Assembly (NCBI GenBank): GCA_024663395.1
Contig: JANFAH010000020.1
Span: 310,001-374,000 of the forward strand
Length of the DNA stretch: 64,000 bases
From: Pisolithus tinctorius
Taxonomy: Eukaryota > Basidiomycota > Agaricomycetes > Boletales > Pisolithaceae
Reading direction: 5' to 3'
Positions 23,079 through 33,546 of this stretch are shown one piece after another (the first letter of the stretch is position 1; every line of letters begins with the position of its first letter). The position numbers and the translations under genes are program-made. The notes under the pieces were generated by a model, which saw nothing but the letters and a program-made list of their open reading frames with translations, was not told where the DNA came from and ran no database searches.

Positions 23079-23202
23079 AACGACAATAAGCTGAGGCTGA
23101 CATGATTCAAACTCAGAGCTGGCAACGATCCAGACAGCCAAACATACACAAACTATCAAAGACGGACTTCTGCAGAATTTCTGGTTTCCAAACTGGCTCT
23201 AA

Positions 23203-24313
23203 GGATAGGAGTGGTGGTGAAAGCTTCTTTGAGCATATTGAAGGCCAATCAGCACTCCTTGGAGAAGTTCCAGGGTATGTTTTTTTGTGTGAGGCAGGTC
23301 AAGGGGACAACAATGTCCAAGTAGTTGTAGATGAAGTGTTGGTAGAAGTTGGCGAAGCCTAGGAAGGACTGAATGTCCTTGACCTTCTGGGGTTTGGGCC
23401 AGTTGCAGACGGCTTTGATCTTTTCACCAGTCGGCAAAAGGCAGTAGCCTAGGTACTCTACTGGCTTGGAATGGAACTCACATTTTTCCAGTTTGGCATA
23501 CAGGCCATGCTTCCAGAGTCAGCGCAGAACCTCTTTAACATGTTGCCAGTGTGAGTCCTCATCGTTGGAGTAGATGAGTATGTCATCCAGGTAGACCACG
23601 ATGTATACATCTAGGAGGTTGGCGAACACCGTGTTTATGAAGCATTGGAACACTGCTGGGGCATTGGATAGACTGAAGGGCATGACAAGCCACTCAAAGG
23701 ACCCATACCGAGTGCGGAACATGGTCTTCCACTCATCACCATTGGTGATCTGGACCAGGTGATATGCATGCCTGAGGTCAATTTTGGTGTAAACCTTGGC
23801 CTGGGATGGCGAGTCCAGGAGGTCAGTGATGAGGGGGAGTGGGTACCAGTCCTTTTTGGTGATCTTGTTCAAGCCCTGGAAGTCGACACAAAGCCAAAGG
23901 GAGCTGTCCTTCTTCTTGACAAAGAAGACCAGCACTCCACAGGGGGAAGAGGTCAGTTGGATGAACCTGGTGGCCAGATGCTCGTCTAGGACGGCCTGGA
24001 GAGCTTCAAGCTCTACCAGTGACAGGGAGTAGATAGGGCTGAGGGGTGGTGATGAGTCTCCTTCCAGCTCAATCTTAAGATCATGTTCTTGGTGGGGTGC
24101 TGGGGTAGTGGCTTTGGATTTACTGAACATGTCAGCATACTCATGGTACTCTGGTGGAATGCCGGAGAGGTTCAGTGCATCTTCTACTTTTGAAGACTGA
24201 AGAGAGGTGAGAGGCAAGGGATGGAGCTGGAGGCTGAACTGAGAAGACCCTTCAAGTTTACATGCCTGGACATAGGCTGTGGCATTGATGAAGGCAATAG
24301 GTGGGCAAGTCAA
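23203..24313 (-). pseudogene. Chromovirus A reverse transcriptase
   Basis: The segment 24313-23519 contains the RT palm: KVYTKIDLRHAYHLV, WLVMPFSLSNAP and the catalytic YLDDILIYS (YLDD at 23593-23582), all intact. A TGA at 23519-23521 then interrupts. The connection domain continues to 23249 (KVKDIQSFLGFANFYQ), and the RNase H leads into the Harbinger junction at 23203 (KEAFTTTPIL). The N-terminal part overlaps the protease-RT linker. It copies element RNA into DNA in cytoplasmic particles; this copy is no longer continuous. Confidence 0.88.
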
Positions 24314-24345
24314 GCCCAGTGCAACCAGTTTCTCTAATTGTGGGG

Positions 24346-24834
24346 TCAGATGCTCCTTAGAGCTGAGGGTGGTTGGGCCAGAGCTGAAGGCTCAGGGTCA
24401 GGGGGTGACATTGGGGGGTCTGGCACTCGTTGTACAGGTGTCTGGAATCTAATACTGCTCAAGACCCAGTCAATTGACAGATTGTGTTGGGTGAGCCAGT
24501 TGTATCCTAAGACTGCCTTGCACTCAGAGTCCAGCAGGGTTGCATAGAGGGTGACCGGGGTTGCATCGCTGGAGGGAAAAATGAAGACGAGATCTGCTGC
24601 CTGGGTGATGACCAAGTTGGAGGTGCTGTCAAACAGCCGAAGCTGGACCAGCGGGACAGAGTAAAGGGGAACAGAGATTTTATTTGCAAATTTTGTATCT
24701 ATAAAACAGTGTGTAGAGCTGGAGTCAACAAGTACCAGGAATGCTGGCTTGTCATAGGATGCTAGAGAAATGGTAGGCATAAGACTATTCAGGTTGCAAA
24801 GAGTGGACATGTTGAGCTTAACCTCTGAGAGCAC
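24346..24834 (-). pseudogene. Chromovirus A retropepsin-like protease
   Basis: The active-site region reads ALVDSSSTHCFID, so the usual D-S/T-G is DSS, and the flap/wall region AVLGYNWLTQHNLSIDW is typical of Gypsy proteases. Element B has the same arrangement (LINSSSSDCFVD). Ser in place of Gly may be a lineage feature, since both have it. Cleaves Gag-Pol in related elements. Confidence 0.75.
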
Positions 24835-24879
24835 ACCACCAGAGTCAATGCAGCCCTCAGGGTGTGTGAGGTTCTGAGG

Positions 24880-26280
24880 ACCACCAACTATTTTTTTGCC
24901 TCGGTGGAGGCCTCTGGTGTGGCTTCTGGAGCTGCTGCAGCTGCTCTAGCCTTGGCCACCTTCTTGGGGCATTCCTTGGCTACGTGACCTTCCCCTCTGC
25001 AGAACATACAGAGCTTTAGGTCAAAATGTTGCTTTTGCTCGGCAGCTGTTAACTTCCCATCCTTGCTGAGTTTGTTGCTGGCTGGCTCAGGCTTTGAAGA
25101 TCTGGTGTTGGTACCACTGGTCTTTGGTGCAGCGGGGGGCTGGGAGGTGTTGGATGCTGAGGATTTCCCTTTGTCAGTGTTCGAGTCTCTATTGCCGGTC
25201 TTTGACAAGTTCTGGTTACCGGAAGACCGGTTCTGGCGTTGGACCTCCTCGTGTTGTTCCCAGTAGTGGGCGTCTATGTCCTGAGCTAGACGGTGAAGGT
25301 CTTCGAGGGTGCGGGGTTTGCCTACCCAGCTTATCTCATCTTTGATTCAGTCAGGAAGACTGGCATAGAAGAAATGGCAAAGAGCCCCATGCCATAACCC
25401 TGGACCTGGGTAGCTAGCCTGTTGAACTCCACCATGTATTTGTTGATATGGTGGGTTTCTTTCATGGTCAGGTGGTCAAGCTGGTTCTTGGCTTCTGCTA
25501 CCAGGTCATGGGGGCCGAAGGTCATCTGGAGTTCGATGACAAACTCGTGCCAGCTATCCATCCACAGGGGTCGGTCCTCAGGTTTGCTGGTGAGGAGGAG
25601 GTCCAGCTCGAACCATTCAAGTGCCATTCCCTTGAGGTAGGATTGGGCGAAGGTTACCTTTCAGCAGTCATCACAGAAGGTTCGGGGTTTGTTCTGGAAA
25701 GTCAACTTGCACTGGACGAGGAATTGTCAGAGCTTCTTTGGGTTGGTGCCATCAAAGGTGTCTGGTTCCCGGACCTTGGCTGATCCTGAGCTTCCTTCGC
25801 TGTCTCGGTGGGAAGATCGGGCGAGAGACTGTACGGCCCTGGCGAGACTATCTAAGACCCTCATGGTTTGCAGGTTTCCTTCAGTTTCCTCGTGTTCACC
25901 TTCCTTGGGATTAGGCCTGAAAGGATCATCGTTGTTATCATTGTCATCATCACTGGGGTGATGGTCAGAGTCGTCCGGGTTGTCATCACCATCACCTCTG
26001 GGGTTACCAAAGGGAGTGGGAGGCCGATGACTGGCTGGTGTTGGTGTACCTCAATTGTTGGAAGCCAGTGTAGTACTGGAACGATGGGCTGAGAATCCTT
26101 GGAACTGCTGCATGACCACAGAAGTCTGGCAGTGACTGGTGAGGGAACTGAGGGCTGACTGGCAGCAAAGGTCATCTGAGGTTTTGGGTTGGGTTGGTCT
26201 CAAGACAGAGGTGGATTCTAAAGCGCGGTCTGCTCAAGCTTGGGTGCAAGTTCTGGTCATGGGTGGTAAGTGACTTGCAC
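24880..26280 (-). pseudogene. Chromovirus A gag with CCHC zinc knuckle
   Basis: From the primer-binding site, the segment reads an acidic Asp-rich N-terminus (about 26100-25860), then the capsid-like region (25783-25331: LEWFELDLLL, DSWHEFVIELQMTFGPHDLV, YMVEFNRLATQVQGY). A Ser/Lys-rich linker follows, then the knuckle CMFCRGEGHVAKEC at 25010-24969. Stops interrupt it, including TGA within LPD-stop-IKDE (about 25346), again a CGA-to-TGA type. It encodes the particle shell protein. Confidence 0.82.
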
Positions 26281-26287
26281 AAGTGGA

Positions 26288-26298
26288 AGTCTGAATAT
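26288..26298 (-). promoter_or_regulatory. Self-priming primer-binding site of chromovirus A
   Basis: Two bases inside the 5' LTR end the minus strand reads ATATTCAGACT. Its exact complement AGTCTGAATAT occurs in each A LTR (26501-26491; 16313-16303), where the first transcribed base is expected, 27-28 bp downstream of TATATATA. This is the Tf1 mode, in which the first 11 bases of the mRNA prime reverse transcription. Confidence 0.7.
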
Positions 26299-26300
26299 AC

Positions 26301-27224
26301 TGTTAAGTCCATGACTAGGTCAGGGGTCAAAGGCCGAAAGCCGAGTGCCAGGTACAACAACCCTTGGTCTTAGCTTGTGTGCTAGACCCTTGCACAAGCT
26401 GGGTTGAAGTCAGAGAGAGCCAAAGGGGGTCAGGAGTGAAAGCTGAGAGTTGACTCGGGCTTAAGCTGGGACTTGGGGTGAACTAGGTTGATATTCAGAC
26501 TGGGGGCTGAGTACAACATATGTAGAGTATATATACCAAAGACCAGTAACCCGAAGGCTGGGGTTGCTGGTGGGAGACTAAATAGCTGTACAAGGAACCA
26601 ACTAAAGGTTAAGTGAGGAGACAGGGATTGGAGAGCCAAAGACAGACACTGCCCCGGTGTAAGTTAGGTATTTAGTGATCCTAGGGACTGCAGGGGACTC
26701 CTAGGGCTTGATAGAACAGGGTCTAGTTTGACCCAGAGAAGCTCTGAGCTTGGAGTAGTGAAAAGAGGTAAAGGAGTGGATTGAGTTGGTCAGAACAAAT
26801 GAAGCAGGGAAACAAGTGAGTGACAGCGTCTGGAGGGTTGTCTAGGGGTGCCTCAGTGAGGGCTTTTCGCAGTCTTTCTTTCGCAGTCTTCGATTTCACA
26901 GTCTTTGCAGTCTGGTTCCTCTTTTTTTTTGTTGTGTACTGTAGACCTACACTAGTGCGCAAAAATGCTGACTAAGCTACCAAAAATGCGCCACAAAGGT
27001 AGGCTAAGTATCACTAATGTAAATCAAAGCAAAAACACAATAGAAAAGATAAAATAATTAAATCACCTCAGTAGGGAGTATTTATTCCCTACACTGGCAC
27101 AAGCGAGGGCAGTACAGAAGGCTAACTAGAAAAGTATAGTAAGGGACAGGGTTTGTTTTGGCATTCAGTGTTGACTCGGTGTTCTGAACATAAGACCAAA
27201 CTGAGGGTCTCTCGGTATATGACA
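26301..27224 (-). repeat. Chromovirus A 5' LTR, interrupted by element S1
   Basis: The segments 27224-27098 and 26657-26301 match the 3' LTR nearly base for base. Without the 440-bp insert plus duplication the length is 484 bp, versus 487 for the 3' LTR. The outer edge is followed by GTCAG (27225-27229). Confidence 0.9.
26658..27093. mobile_element. Element S1: 436-bp LTR-like insertion
   Basis: It begins TGTAAGTTAGG and ends CCCTACA. Flanks are CCGG (26654-26657) and CTGG (27094-27097), a 4-bp duplication differing by one CpG-type transition. A relative is S2 at 44969-45656 (shared CTACCAAAAATGCGCCACA). The ends TG...CA and AT-rich body suggest a solo LTR of an otherwise unseen retrotransposon; the minus strand begins TGTAGGGAATAAATACTCCC. 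Confidence 0.7.
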
Positions 27225-27229
27225 GTCAG

Positions 27230-27265
27230 CTGTAACCATGTCCACAACACCTTTGGTGTGTGACA
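27230..27265 (-). repeat. Remaining end of repeat R1
   Basis: CTGTAACCATGTCCACAACA and the final GTGTGTGACA continue repeat R1 after chromovirus A. The next bases, GCAG (27266-27269), pair with GCAG at 12560-12563 as the target duplication around the R4/R1 pair. Confidence 0.85.
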
Positions 27266-28207
27266 GCAGTCTGGTTCACACACTGGGGACTCTGCTCTGA
27301 AAACCAAAGTCCATGAGCCTGACACCTTCAATGGCTCTGACCCAAAGAAACTCCATGAGTTCCTTGTGCAGTGTGAGTTGAACTTTCAAGACTGCCCCTG
27401 CACATTCCACTCCAACAGAGCAAAGGTAACCTTTGCTCAGTCCTACCTGAATGGTATGGCTCTGGCTTGGTTCAAGCCAGATCTGCTAAACCCCAAAGAC
27501 TATGACTGCCCACTCTGGATGGATGACTATTGCAAGTTCTTGCATGAGCTCACAACTAATTTTGGTCCACATGATGCCATAGTGGATGCCATCCAACAAC
27601 TCAAGAACCTCACTTGAAAGACAGTTCTCAGATCACCAAATATGTCATGGAGTTCAATTGTTGGGCTTTGCAGGTCAAGGACTATGGTGTTGGTGCACTC
27701 CACCACTGCTTCTATAGTGGACTTCCAGACTGCATCAAAGACAAGATTGCTTGCATCAGAAAACCTTCTACCCTTGCACAACTCCATGAACTTGCCCAAA
27801 CCATTGTTGCATGCTGCTGGGAATGCAAGGCAGAAATTTCATGCACCACCAAGTCCACCACCAACAAGTCACAGTCTGCCAACTCCATCAACAAGTCTAA
27901 ACCATTGTCCTCCACCTCCACTCCAAAGTCTGATGCCAAGGGCAAGGGCAAACAGAAGGATCCACCCAAGTCTCATGCATCCAAGTCCAATATTGCCCAT
28001 CTTCTGGGTAAGGATGGCAAACTCACCTCTGCCTCTTCTGTGGCAAGGCTGGCCATTCCACTAAGGACTGCCCTAAGTCAACCTCTTGTGCAGCCAAAGC
28101 CTGTGCAGCTATGGCTGGAACTCTGCCTGCTCTGCCCATGGAGAAGGCAGAGCCAGACAATTAGTCTGCTCCTCTGGGGAGCCCACACAGCCTGGAGGAA
28201 GCATTGA
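27266..28207 (+). pseudogene. Chromovirus B gag, main part
   Basis: The capsid-like region reads KVHEPDTFNGSDPKKLHEFL, then ALAWFKPDLLN and TKYVMEFNCWALQVKDYG, closely parallel to element A gag. A TGA at 27615-27617 and a frame change near 28020 break it. The zinc knuckle CLFCGKAGHSTKDC lies in the shifted frame at 28030-28071. A Ser/Lys-rich linker precedes the knuckle. Confidence 0.82.
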
Positions 28208-28358
28208 CCCCAACTGTGTGCAACCAGACATCTGACTCAATGCATCTGCTCTCTCTAGTCCAAATTCTTTACATCCATCTGTAACACTTCTTGATTATTC
28301 TGTTGATACTGTTTCTGTGTTGATCAATTCCAGCTCTTCTGATTGTTTTGTAGACCTG
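28208..28358 (+). pseudogene. Chromovirus B protease, N-terminal part
   Basis: The frame reaches the active-site block SVLINSSSSDCFVDL, aligning with LVLVDSSSTHCFID of element A, and is cut within the ACCTG target duplication. The catalytic Asp is replaced by Asn (GAT to AAT). Confidence 0.7.
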
Positions 28359-29235
28359 TGTGAAGTATGGGTTTACCCTCAGGTGACCAGGCTTCAAGAC
28401 CAGGTGACAGGAGCTAAGTCTGAGTGGCCAGAATCAAGGCTGGGGGACAGGGGCCAAGTCTGGTGGGACTGGAGTTAAGGCCAGAGGTCAGGGGCTAAGT
28501 CTGGAGGACCAGACTTAAGGCCGGGAGCATGGGAACAAGACCAGTAGCATGGGAAACCAACCAGTCTTGGGGTGCACACAGGGGGGAAGCCAGTCAAGGG
28601 TTGGATCTACCTCCCTTGGTCTCAGCTTATGTGCTGTACCCTTATGCAAGCCAGGGAGAGGTCTGGGACAGGGGCCAGGGATAGCTTAAGGCTCAGCCTT
28701 AGCTATAGAGTAGACTCAAGGGGTAATACAGAGTTGAGGGTAATACTAAGTTGATATTCTGACTGAGGGGGCTACAAAGTATGTACAGGGGTTAAATACA
28801 TGAGGCTGGTCCAGAGTAATGAACATGAAGCCAGACTTGTGAATAAGCTATTAGCAAGATGATTAGCAAGAGTGAGGATAGCCACAGTGGCTGTGCCAAG
28901 GCTAATAGCTAAAGGTTGGACACAGGATTGTACAGTAAAAGTCAGAAGAACAGGCTAGACTAAATATAGTACAAACAAGGGAAACAGACTGGAGTTATGT
29001 CCAGGTGACCTGGACATAGACCTGGGAGGACCGGGGTGGAGCAGTGCAAGGCCGGGAGGCCGAAATGGACCGGAGATAGGGGTAAAACACCGGACTTGGG
29101 CTATGCAGGCTGGAGTTGAGTTATCTAGGGCTGGGTTTGGGTTTTCCAGGCCGGACTAGGACCGGACTTGACCGGAGATAGGGGCTAGGGGTCCGGACTG
29201 GACTGAGTCCAAGTCCAAGAGTCATGGATATGACA
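28359..29235 (-). mobile_element. Solo LTR (877 bp) related to the chromovirus A LTR
   Basis: It is flanked by perfect 5-bp copies of ACCTG (28354-28358 and 29236-29240). On the minus strand it starts TGTCATATCC, and on the plus strand it starts TGTGAAGTATGGG. A TATA-like TATTTAA (28798-28792) lies 28 bases before AGTCAGAATAT (28764-28754), matching the TATA-to-start layout of the A LTR. No internal element sequence is present, so it is a product of LTR-LTR recombination. Confidence 0.85.
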
Positions 29236-29240
29236 ACCTG

Positions 29241-29876
29241 TCCATAATCAAAAAATATTCTATTCCTGTTTCTTCTGTTTCTCTGCCAATTCTGCTCTGC
29301 TTGTTTGATGGTAGTACAAATGCTGTCATTTCCCAAGAAGTAGATCTTTCCCTCTGCTTTCCTTCCAGTGATGTCAACTCTGTTTCATTTTATGTTACTC
29401 CATTGGATTCTTCATGTTTGCTGGTACTAGGACACAACTGGCTCACCTGCTTCAATCTGTCAATTGACTGGGTATTGGGCAGTATATCATTCAAACCACC
29501 ATTGCAGGGAATGCCAACACCCCAGGCACCTTCATCACCTTCCACTGTGACCTCCACTCTGTCTGCAGCTCCAACTGCACCTCCAACCAACTTGCCATGC
29601 TCTGCTCTGCTCATCTCACTCATCAATGTGGCCATGTATGTCAGAGCCTGTGCACTCCCTGGCTGTAGACAGTTCCACTTACAACTCTCCACTGATGATG
29701 TGAAGCTTTGTGTGTCCTCTGCTTCTTCACCACCTCCTGACCTCTCTTCAGTCCCTCCTGAGTATCACAAGTTTGCCAATGTCTTAGCAAAGACAAGGCT
29801 ACTGGACTTCCACCACACCACTCATTTGATCTCAAGATTGACCTCAAGGAAGGAGCTTCTCCACCCATCAGCATGA
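29241..29876 (+). pseudogene. Chromovirus B protease, C-terminal part, and linker
   Basis: After removing the solo LTR the frame continues DL-SIIKKYSIPVSSVSLP into ISQEVDLSLCFPSSD and VLGHNWLTCFNLSIDW, matching A residue by residue. A proline-rich linker to RT follows (SSPSTVTSTLSAAPTAPPT). Frame lost near 29820. Confidence 0.78.
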
Positions 29877-30847
29877 TCTACTCTCTGTCTCTGCCAGAGC
29901 TTGAAGCTCTCCACACCTTTATTGACAAGCATCTTGGCTACAGCTTCATCAAGCAGTCCACCTCTGCTCATGGTGCCCCTGTCCTCTTTGTAAAGAAGAA
30001 GGACAGCTCACTCCACCTCTGCATAGACTATTGACAACTTAATAAAATCACAAAAAAAGATTGCTATCTGCTGCCACTCATCTCCAACTTACTTGACTCT
30101 CCAAGCTGCACTAAAGTCTACACCAAGATTGACCTCCACCATGCCTATCATCTAGTCCACATTGCAGATGGAGATGAATGGAAAATGGCTTTCCACACTC
30201 ATTATGGTTCTTATGAGTGGCAGGTAATGCCCTTCAGTCTGACTAATGTGCCTGTGGCTTTCCAGCATTTTATCAATAGCATCTTTGTGGACATGCTCAA
30301 TGTCTGTGTTGTGGTATACCTTGATGACATCCTAATTTATTTGCAGGACATGGAGTTGCACCATGAACACATAAAAGAGGTGCTCTGCTGCCTTTGAAAG
30401 CATGGTCTCTATGCCAAGCCAGAAAAGTGTGAGTTCCACTCCAACTCCATCAAGTACCATGGCTACATCCTCTCTCCCTCTGGTCTCACTATGTCCACCA
30501 AGAAGGTTCAGGCAGTCCATGACTGGCCTGAGCCACAGAAGGTGTGAGACATCCAGTCCTTCCTTGGCTTTGCAAATTTCTACAGACAATTCATTAATAA
30601 CTACTCCAACATCATTGTTCCTCTCACTTGCCTCATGCAAAAGGGTGCTCCTTGGAACTTTTCTGAGGAGTGTCACTCTGCTTTCCTCTGCCTGAAGGAT
30701 GCCTCCAGCTCCACTCCTGTTCTCACTCACTGGGTTCCTGATGCTCCACTTACCATTGAAACTGATGCCTCTGACTATGCCATTGCTGGCATTTTGTCAC
30801 TCACCTGCTCCAATGGTGAACTCCACCTAGTTGCTTTCTACTCCTGC
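29820..30847 (+). pseudogene. Chromovirus B reverse transcriptase and start of RNase H
   Basis: RT blocks are visible in several frames: TKIDLHHAYHLV, then from 30185 WQVMPFSLTNVP and VVYLDDILIYL (YLDD at 30317-30328). A TGA at 30396-30398 stops this frame. The connection region (SFLGFANFYRQF) follows a TGA near 30546. From 30635 RNase H reads IETDASDYAIAGILS and is cut after VAFYSC by element C. The YLDD box itself is intact. Confidence 0.85.
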
Positions 30848-30999
30848 TGGAGTAGGGGGACCAGGAGGACAGGAGACAAGGACACAGCCATGTTGGCTTA
30901 GTCAGACAGAGGCAGATGTGGGCATGAACATAGCAGTAGAACATACAATATGACATGATGACAGACAGTACAATGGAGGACCAAGAGACCACTACTCCA
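30848..30999 (+). repeat. Element C 5' LTR
   Basis: 152 bp, differing from the 3' LTR by a handful of transitions. Directly inside is TCTTGGTGACAAGTG, a possible primer-binding site whose tRNA I cannot name. Confidence 0.88.
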
Positions 31000-31242
31000 T
31001 CTTGGTGACAAGTGTGTGATCTGACCCAAGTAAACCATTAAACAGACACTGCAACACTGCACTGCAACACTGAACAGACACTGTACTGAACCATCACTGA
31101 CCAAGCACAAGGCAGCCACATGACCAACACATGGAGGAGGATATAAAGCAGAACCAGCTGAGTAGAAAATCCCCAAACTAACTGCTACACCACTACCAAA
31201 CTGCCTAACAGAAACCAACCATGCAATGCACTGGGCTGTTTT

Positions 31243-32590
31243 GTGACCAGGCACACACCCAACAGCTCACCATCACAGTCACCACTTGGAACATCACACA
31301 ACAGTGACTACTTGTTCCCATCAGAATCACAAATGTCAGACAACATGCCATCACCCCTACAGGATTACCTGTCCATAGATGACATACCAGACACTGGAAT
31401 GGACAGTGAGTACACTAGCCAATACAACCTATGGGTAGCATTCCCAACACTAGTGCTACTGACCCCACCAGCCTCATCTGCAGAACCCCAATGCACCAGA
31501 GAACAAACACATTCAGCCCCAGTAGCACTACTCCCATACTTGCTCACAGACCCAGAGCAGTCAGCACCACAGAATACCACACTCCCAGCCATACCTCCAG
31601 CCCCACTGCACCCAACAGTACACCCAGCACCCCCAACCACAACAGTCCCAGCCTTAGCACAATGACCAAGAAGAATGGTGGAAGCAGTTCCTCTTTTCTA
31701 CAGAGATTGGGCAGAGACAGAGAATGCCAGCAACTTCATCAAAGCATTCAATTGCAGTATGCTGTTCCTAAACAAAGTGGGCAGAAGAAGCAATGGAACT
31801 TGCAAGACTAGCAAAAATTGAGAACAGACCTATGCTGATATGGCAAGTCAAGAAGCAGCTCCCCAAGGTGGTCAAGAAGCTACTAGATGAAGAATACATG
31901 ATGTGGAAAGAGTTTACAGATGATGTGAAGGATCTGAGTACATCAAAACTGAAGCAGGAGCACAAGGAAATAGAGGAGAGGAAGAGGAAAGAGGAGGAAC
32001 AGGACTCAAGACTAATGCAGAAACTGGAGGCAACCAAAAGGGCAACAGTGGCAGACATTACAGCGCAACTCCAGTGACTTACAATCAGGCAAGTAGCAGC
32101 ATCCCATACCAGCCCTCAAGCCTCACCATCAACAGCACATCCAAACACATGATTCACACTCCAACAGATGCTGAGATGCAACATGCCATACAACCTGGCT
32201 ACTGAGGAAGTGAAGGAGATTGTGCAGAAAGGGTTAGAACAAGTTCCACACCACCCCAACAATGAGGAAGGACAGAGGAAATACATGGCACAGCTCATGG
32301 CATGGATCACAAAGCACAGAGACTCAGCACAGGTCACTGAGTATACACCATACCCTCTCAAACCCAGAACAGTGATGGTATGCTCAGGAGAATGTTTCAG
32401 ATGTGGAACACATGGGCACAGAAGCAGGGATTGCCCAACCACTGAAGGTGATGCATCCAGACTGAGCTGCAACAAAACAGTGTGGAGAGCACTCTGCAAC
32501 AGGACCCTTGGACTGTTCAATAGGAACATTGCATACAGTATCAGACTCATAGTGATAGATGATCAGGGAAATGAGACAGGGTTGCTGTGA
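31243..32590 (+). pseudogene. Element C gag with CCHC zinc knuckle
   Basis: A Ser/Thr/Pro-rich N-terminal frame (31243-31665) is followed, after stops, by a Lys/Glu-rich helical segment (31793-32077). The last segment (32168-32590) carries CFRCGTHGHRSRDC (32393-32434) and then NRTLGLFNRNIAYSIRL. The order fits Gag, but three frame breaks show decay. It stops at R2. Confidence 0.72.
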
Positions 32591-33546
32591 TGGACAGCAC
32601 ACTGACTCAGGCTCTCAATGTACCTACTATGATAACAACTGCCCCGCTGTGAGTCAAAGTGTGGAAAGGTGGTGAAAGCCAACCAAAACCAACACCAAAG
32701 ACAAATATAGAGCAAGTGGTGGTGTACCTCTGTGGAACCTGGAATGCAGAAAGATCTAGTGTTGGGGAATTTCAATGGCAGGTGCTCCTAGCACAAGTTG
32801 TTGATGAGTTATGCAGGAGAGGATGAATAAACACTGATTGAGAAGGGGATGCTGAACAGAGCAGAGGTGTTCAGCTGAAAGGACTCCTAGCACAAGTCGT
32901 TGACGAGTTATGCAGGAGTATATGGATGACTAAGCAGGTGTGCTGACAAAGCACAGATGATACTTCAGATGATGAAGGATGGCAGATAGACTCTTCCAAA
33001 TGAGCCTCAACTACCAAGTATACAAATGATGACAGATAGACCCCTTTGTGGAGCCTCAACTGTCAATGACAAGTTATGCTGAGAAGAACTGACTGACTGC
33101 TGAGTGAACGGCTTCTGATTCATTTGTGGGTAGCTAAGTACATGGGGGTTTATATACTGTGGGGGGAGCACAGCTTGTGACAAACAAGTCACAAACACTT
33201 GGTAAGTAATGAGTAAGGACTGAGTAATCATGATGAGTAAGCGAGAAATGAAAATAAGCAAGCAAAGAAGATTGGTAAGTATTGGCAATGAACAAGTCAA
33301 GGACAGTCAAAATATCACAAAACGAGTCAAATGGAGTCAGAAACTGAGTAAGCACACTGATATCACACCAGGGGGTGGCGATGCAAGTCAGATCTCAGTG
33401 GAGACATCTCTAGATCCAAAGATGGCATGACAGATGGACAGTGTTTCCAGATAGGGAAGTATTAATTCCAGAATTGAAGGGCATGAGTCAGGTGTCAAAG
33501 GGGGCTAGGGTGTTGGGGGTCTGTGGGGCAATGGGAGCATAAGCAA

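Larger units (their letters stand above)
19923..23199. mobile_element. PIF/Harbinger transposon, almost intact (3,277 bp)
   Basis: The terminal inverted repeats are about 36 bp: GAGCCAGTTCGGAAACC at the left, and GGTTTCCAAACTGGCTC, its near-perfect inverse, at the right. Two divergent-type genes typical of the superfamily lie inside: a Myb/SANT-like protein on + and a DDE transposase on -, arranged tail to tail. CpG content is normal, unlike the surrounding retroelement, so the insertion is recent. Confidence 0.95.
16111..27224 (-). mobile_element. Chromovirus A: full-length Ty3/Gypsy element with both LTRs
   Basis: Read on the minus strand: 5' LTR (27224-26301, itself interrupted), primer-binding site, gag, protease, RT, RNase H (split by Harbinger), integrase, chromodomain, an opposite-strand gene, polypurine tract, 3' LTR (16597-16111). 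LTRs are TG...CA and are flanked by a perfect 5-bp duplication GTCAG. Codons are moderately decayed, with many TGA stops replacing CGA. It belongs to the same lineage as element B but is younger, because it inserted in a repeat that lies inside B. Confidence 0.92.

Noticed and set aside
22763..23149. 128-codon minus-strand frame
   Set aside because: It lies in a different frame from the transposase exon that matches the family, and stays open by chance.
31005..31020. tRNA primer-binding site of element C
   Set aside because: TGGTGACAAGTG could pair with a tRNA 3' end, but I cannot assign the tRNA, so it is not listed as a feature.
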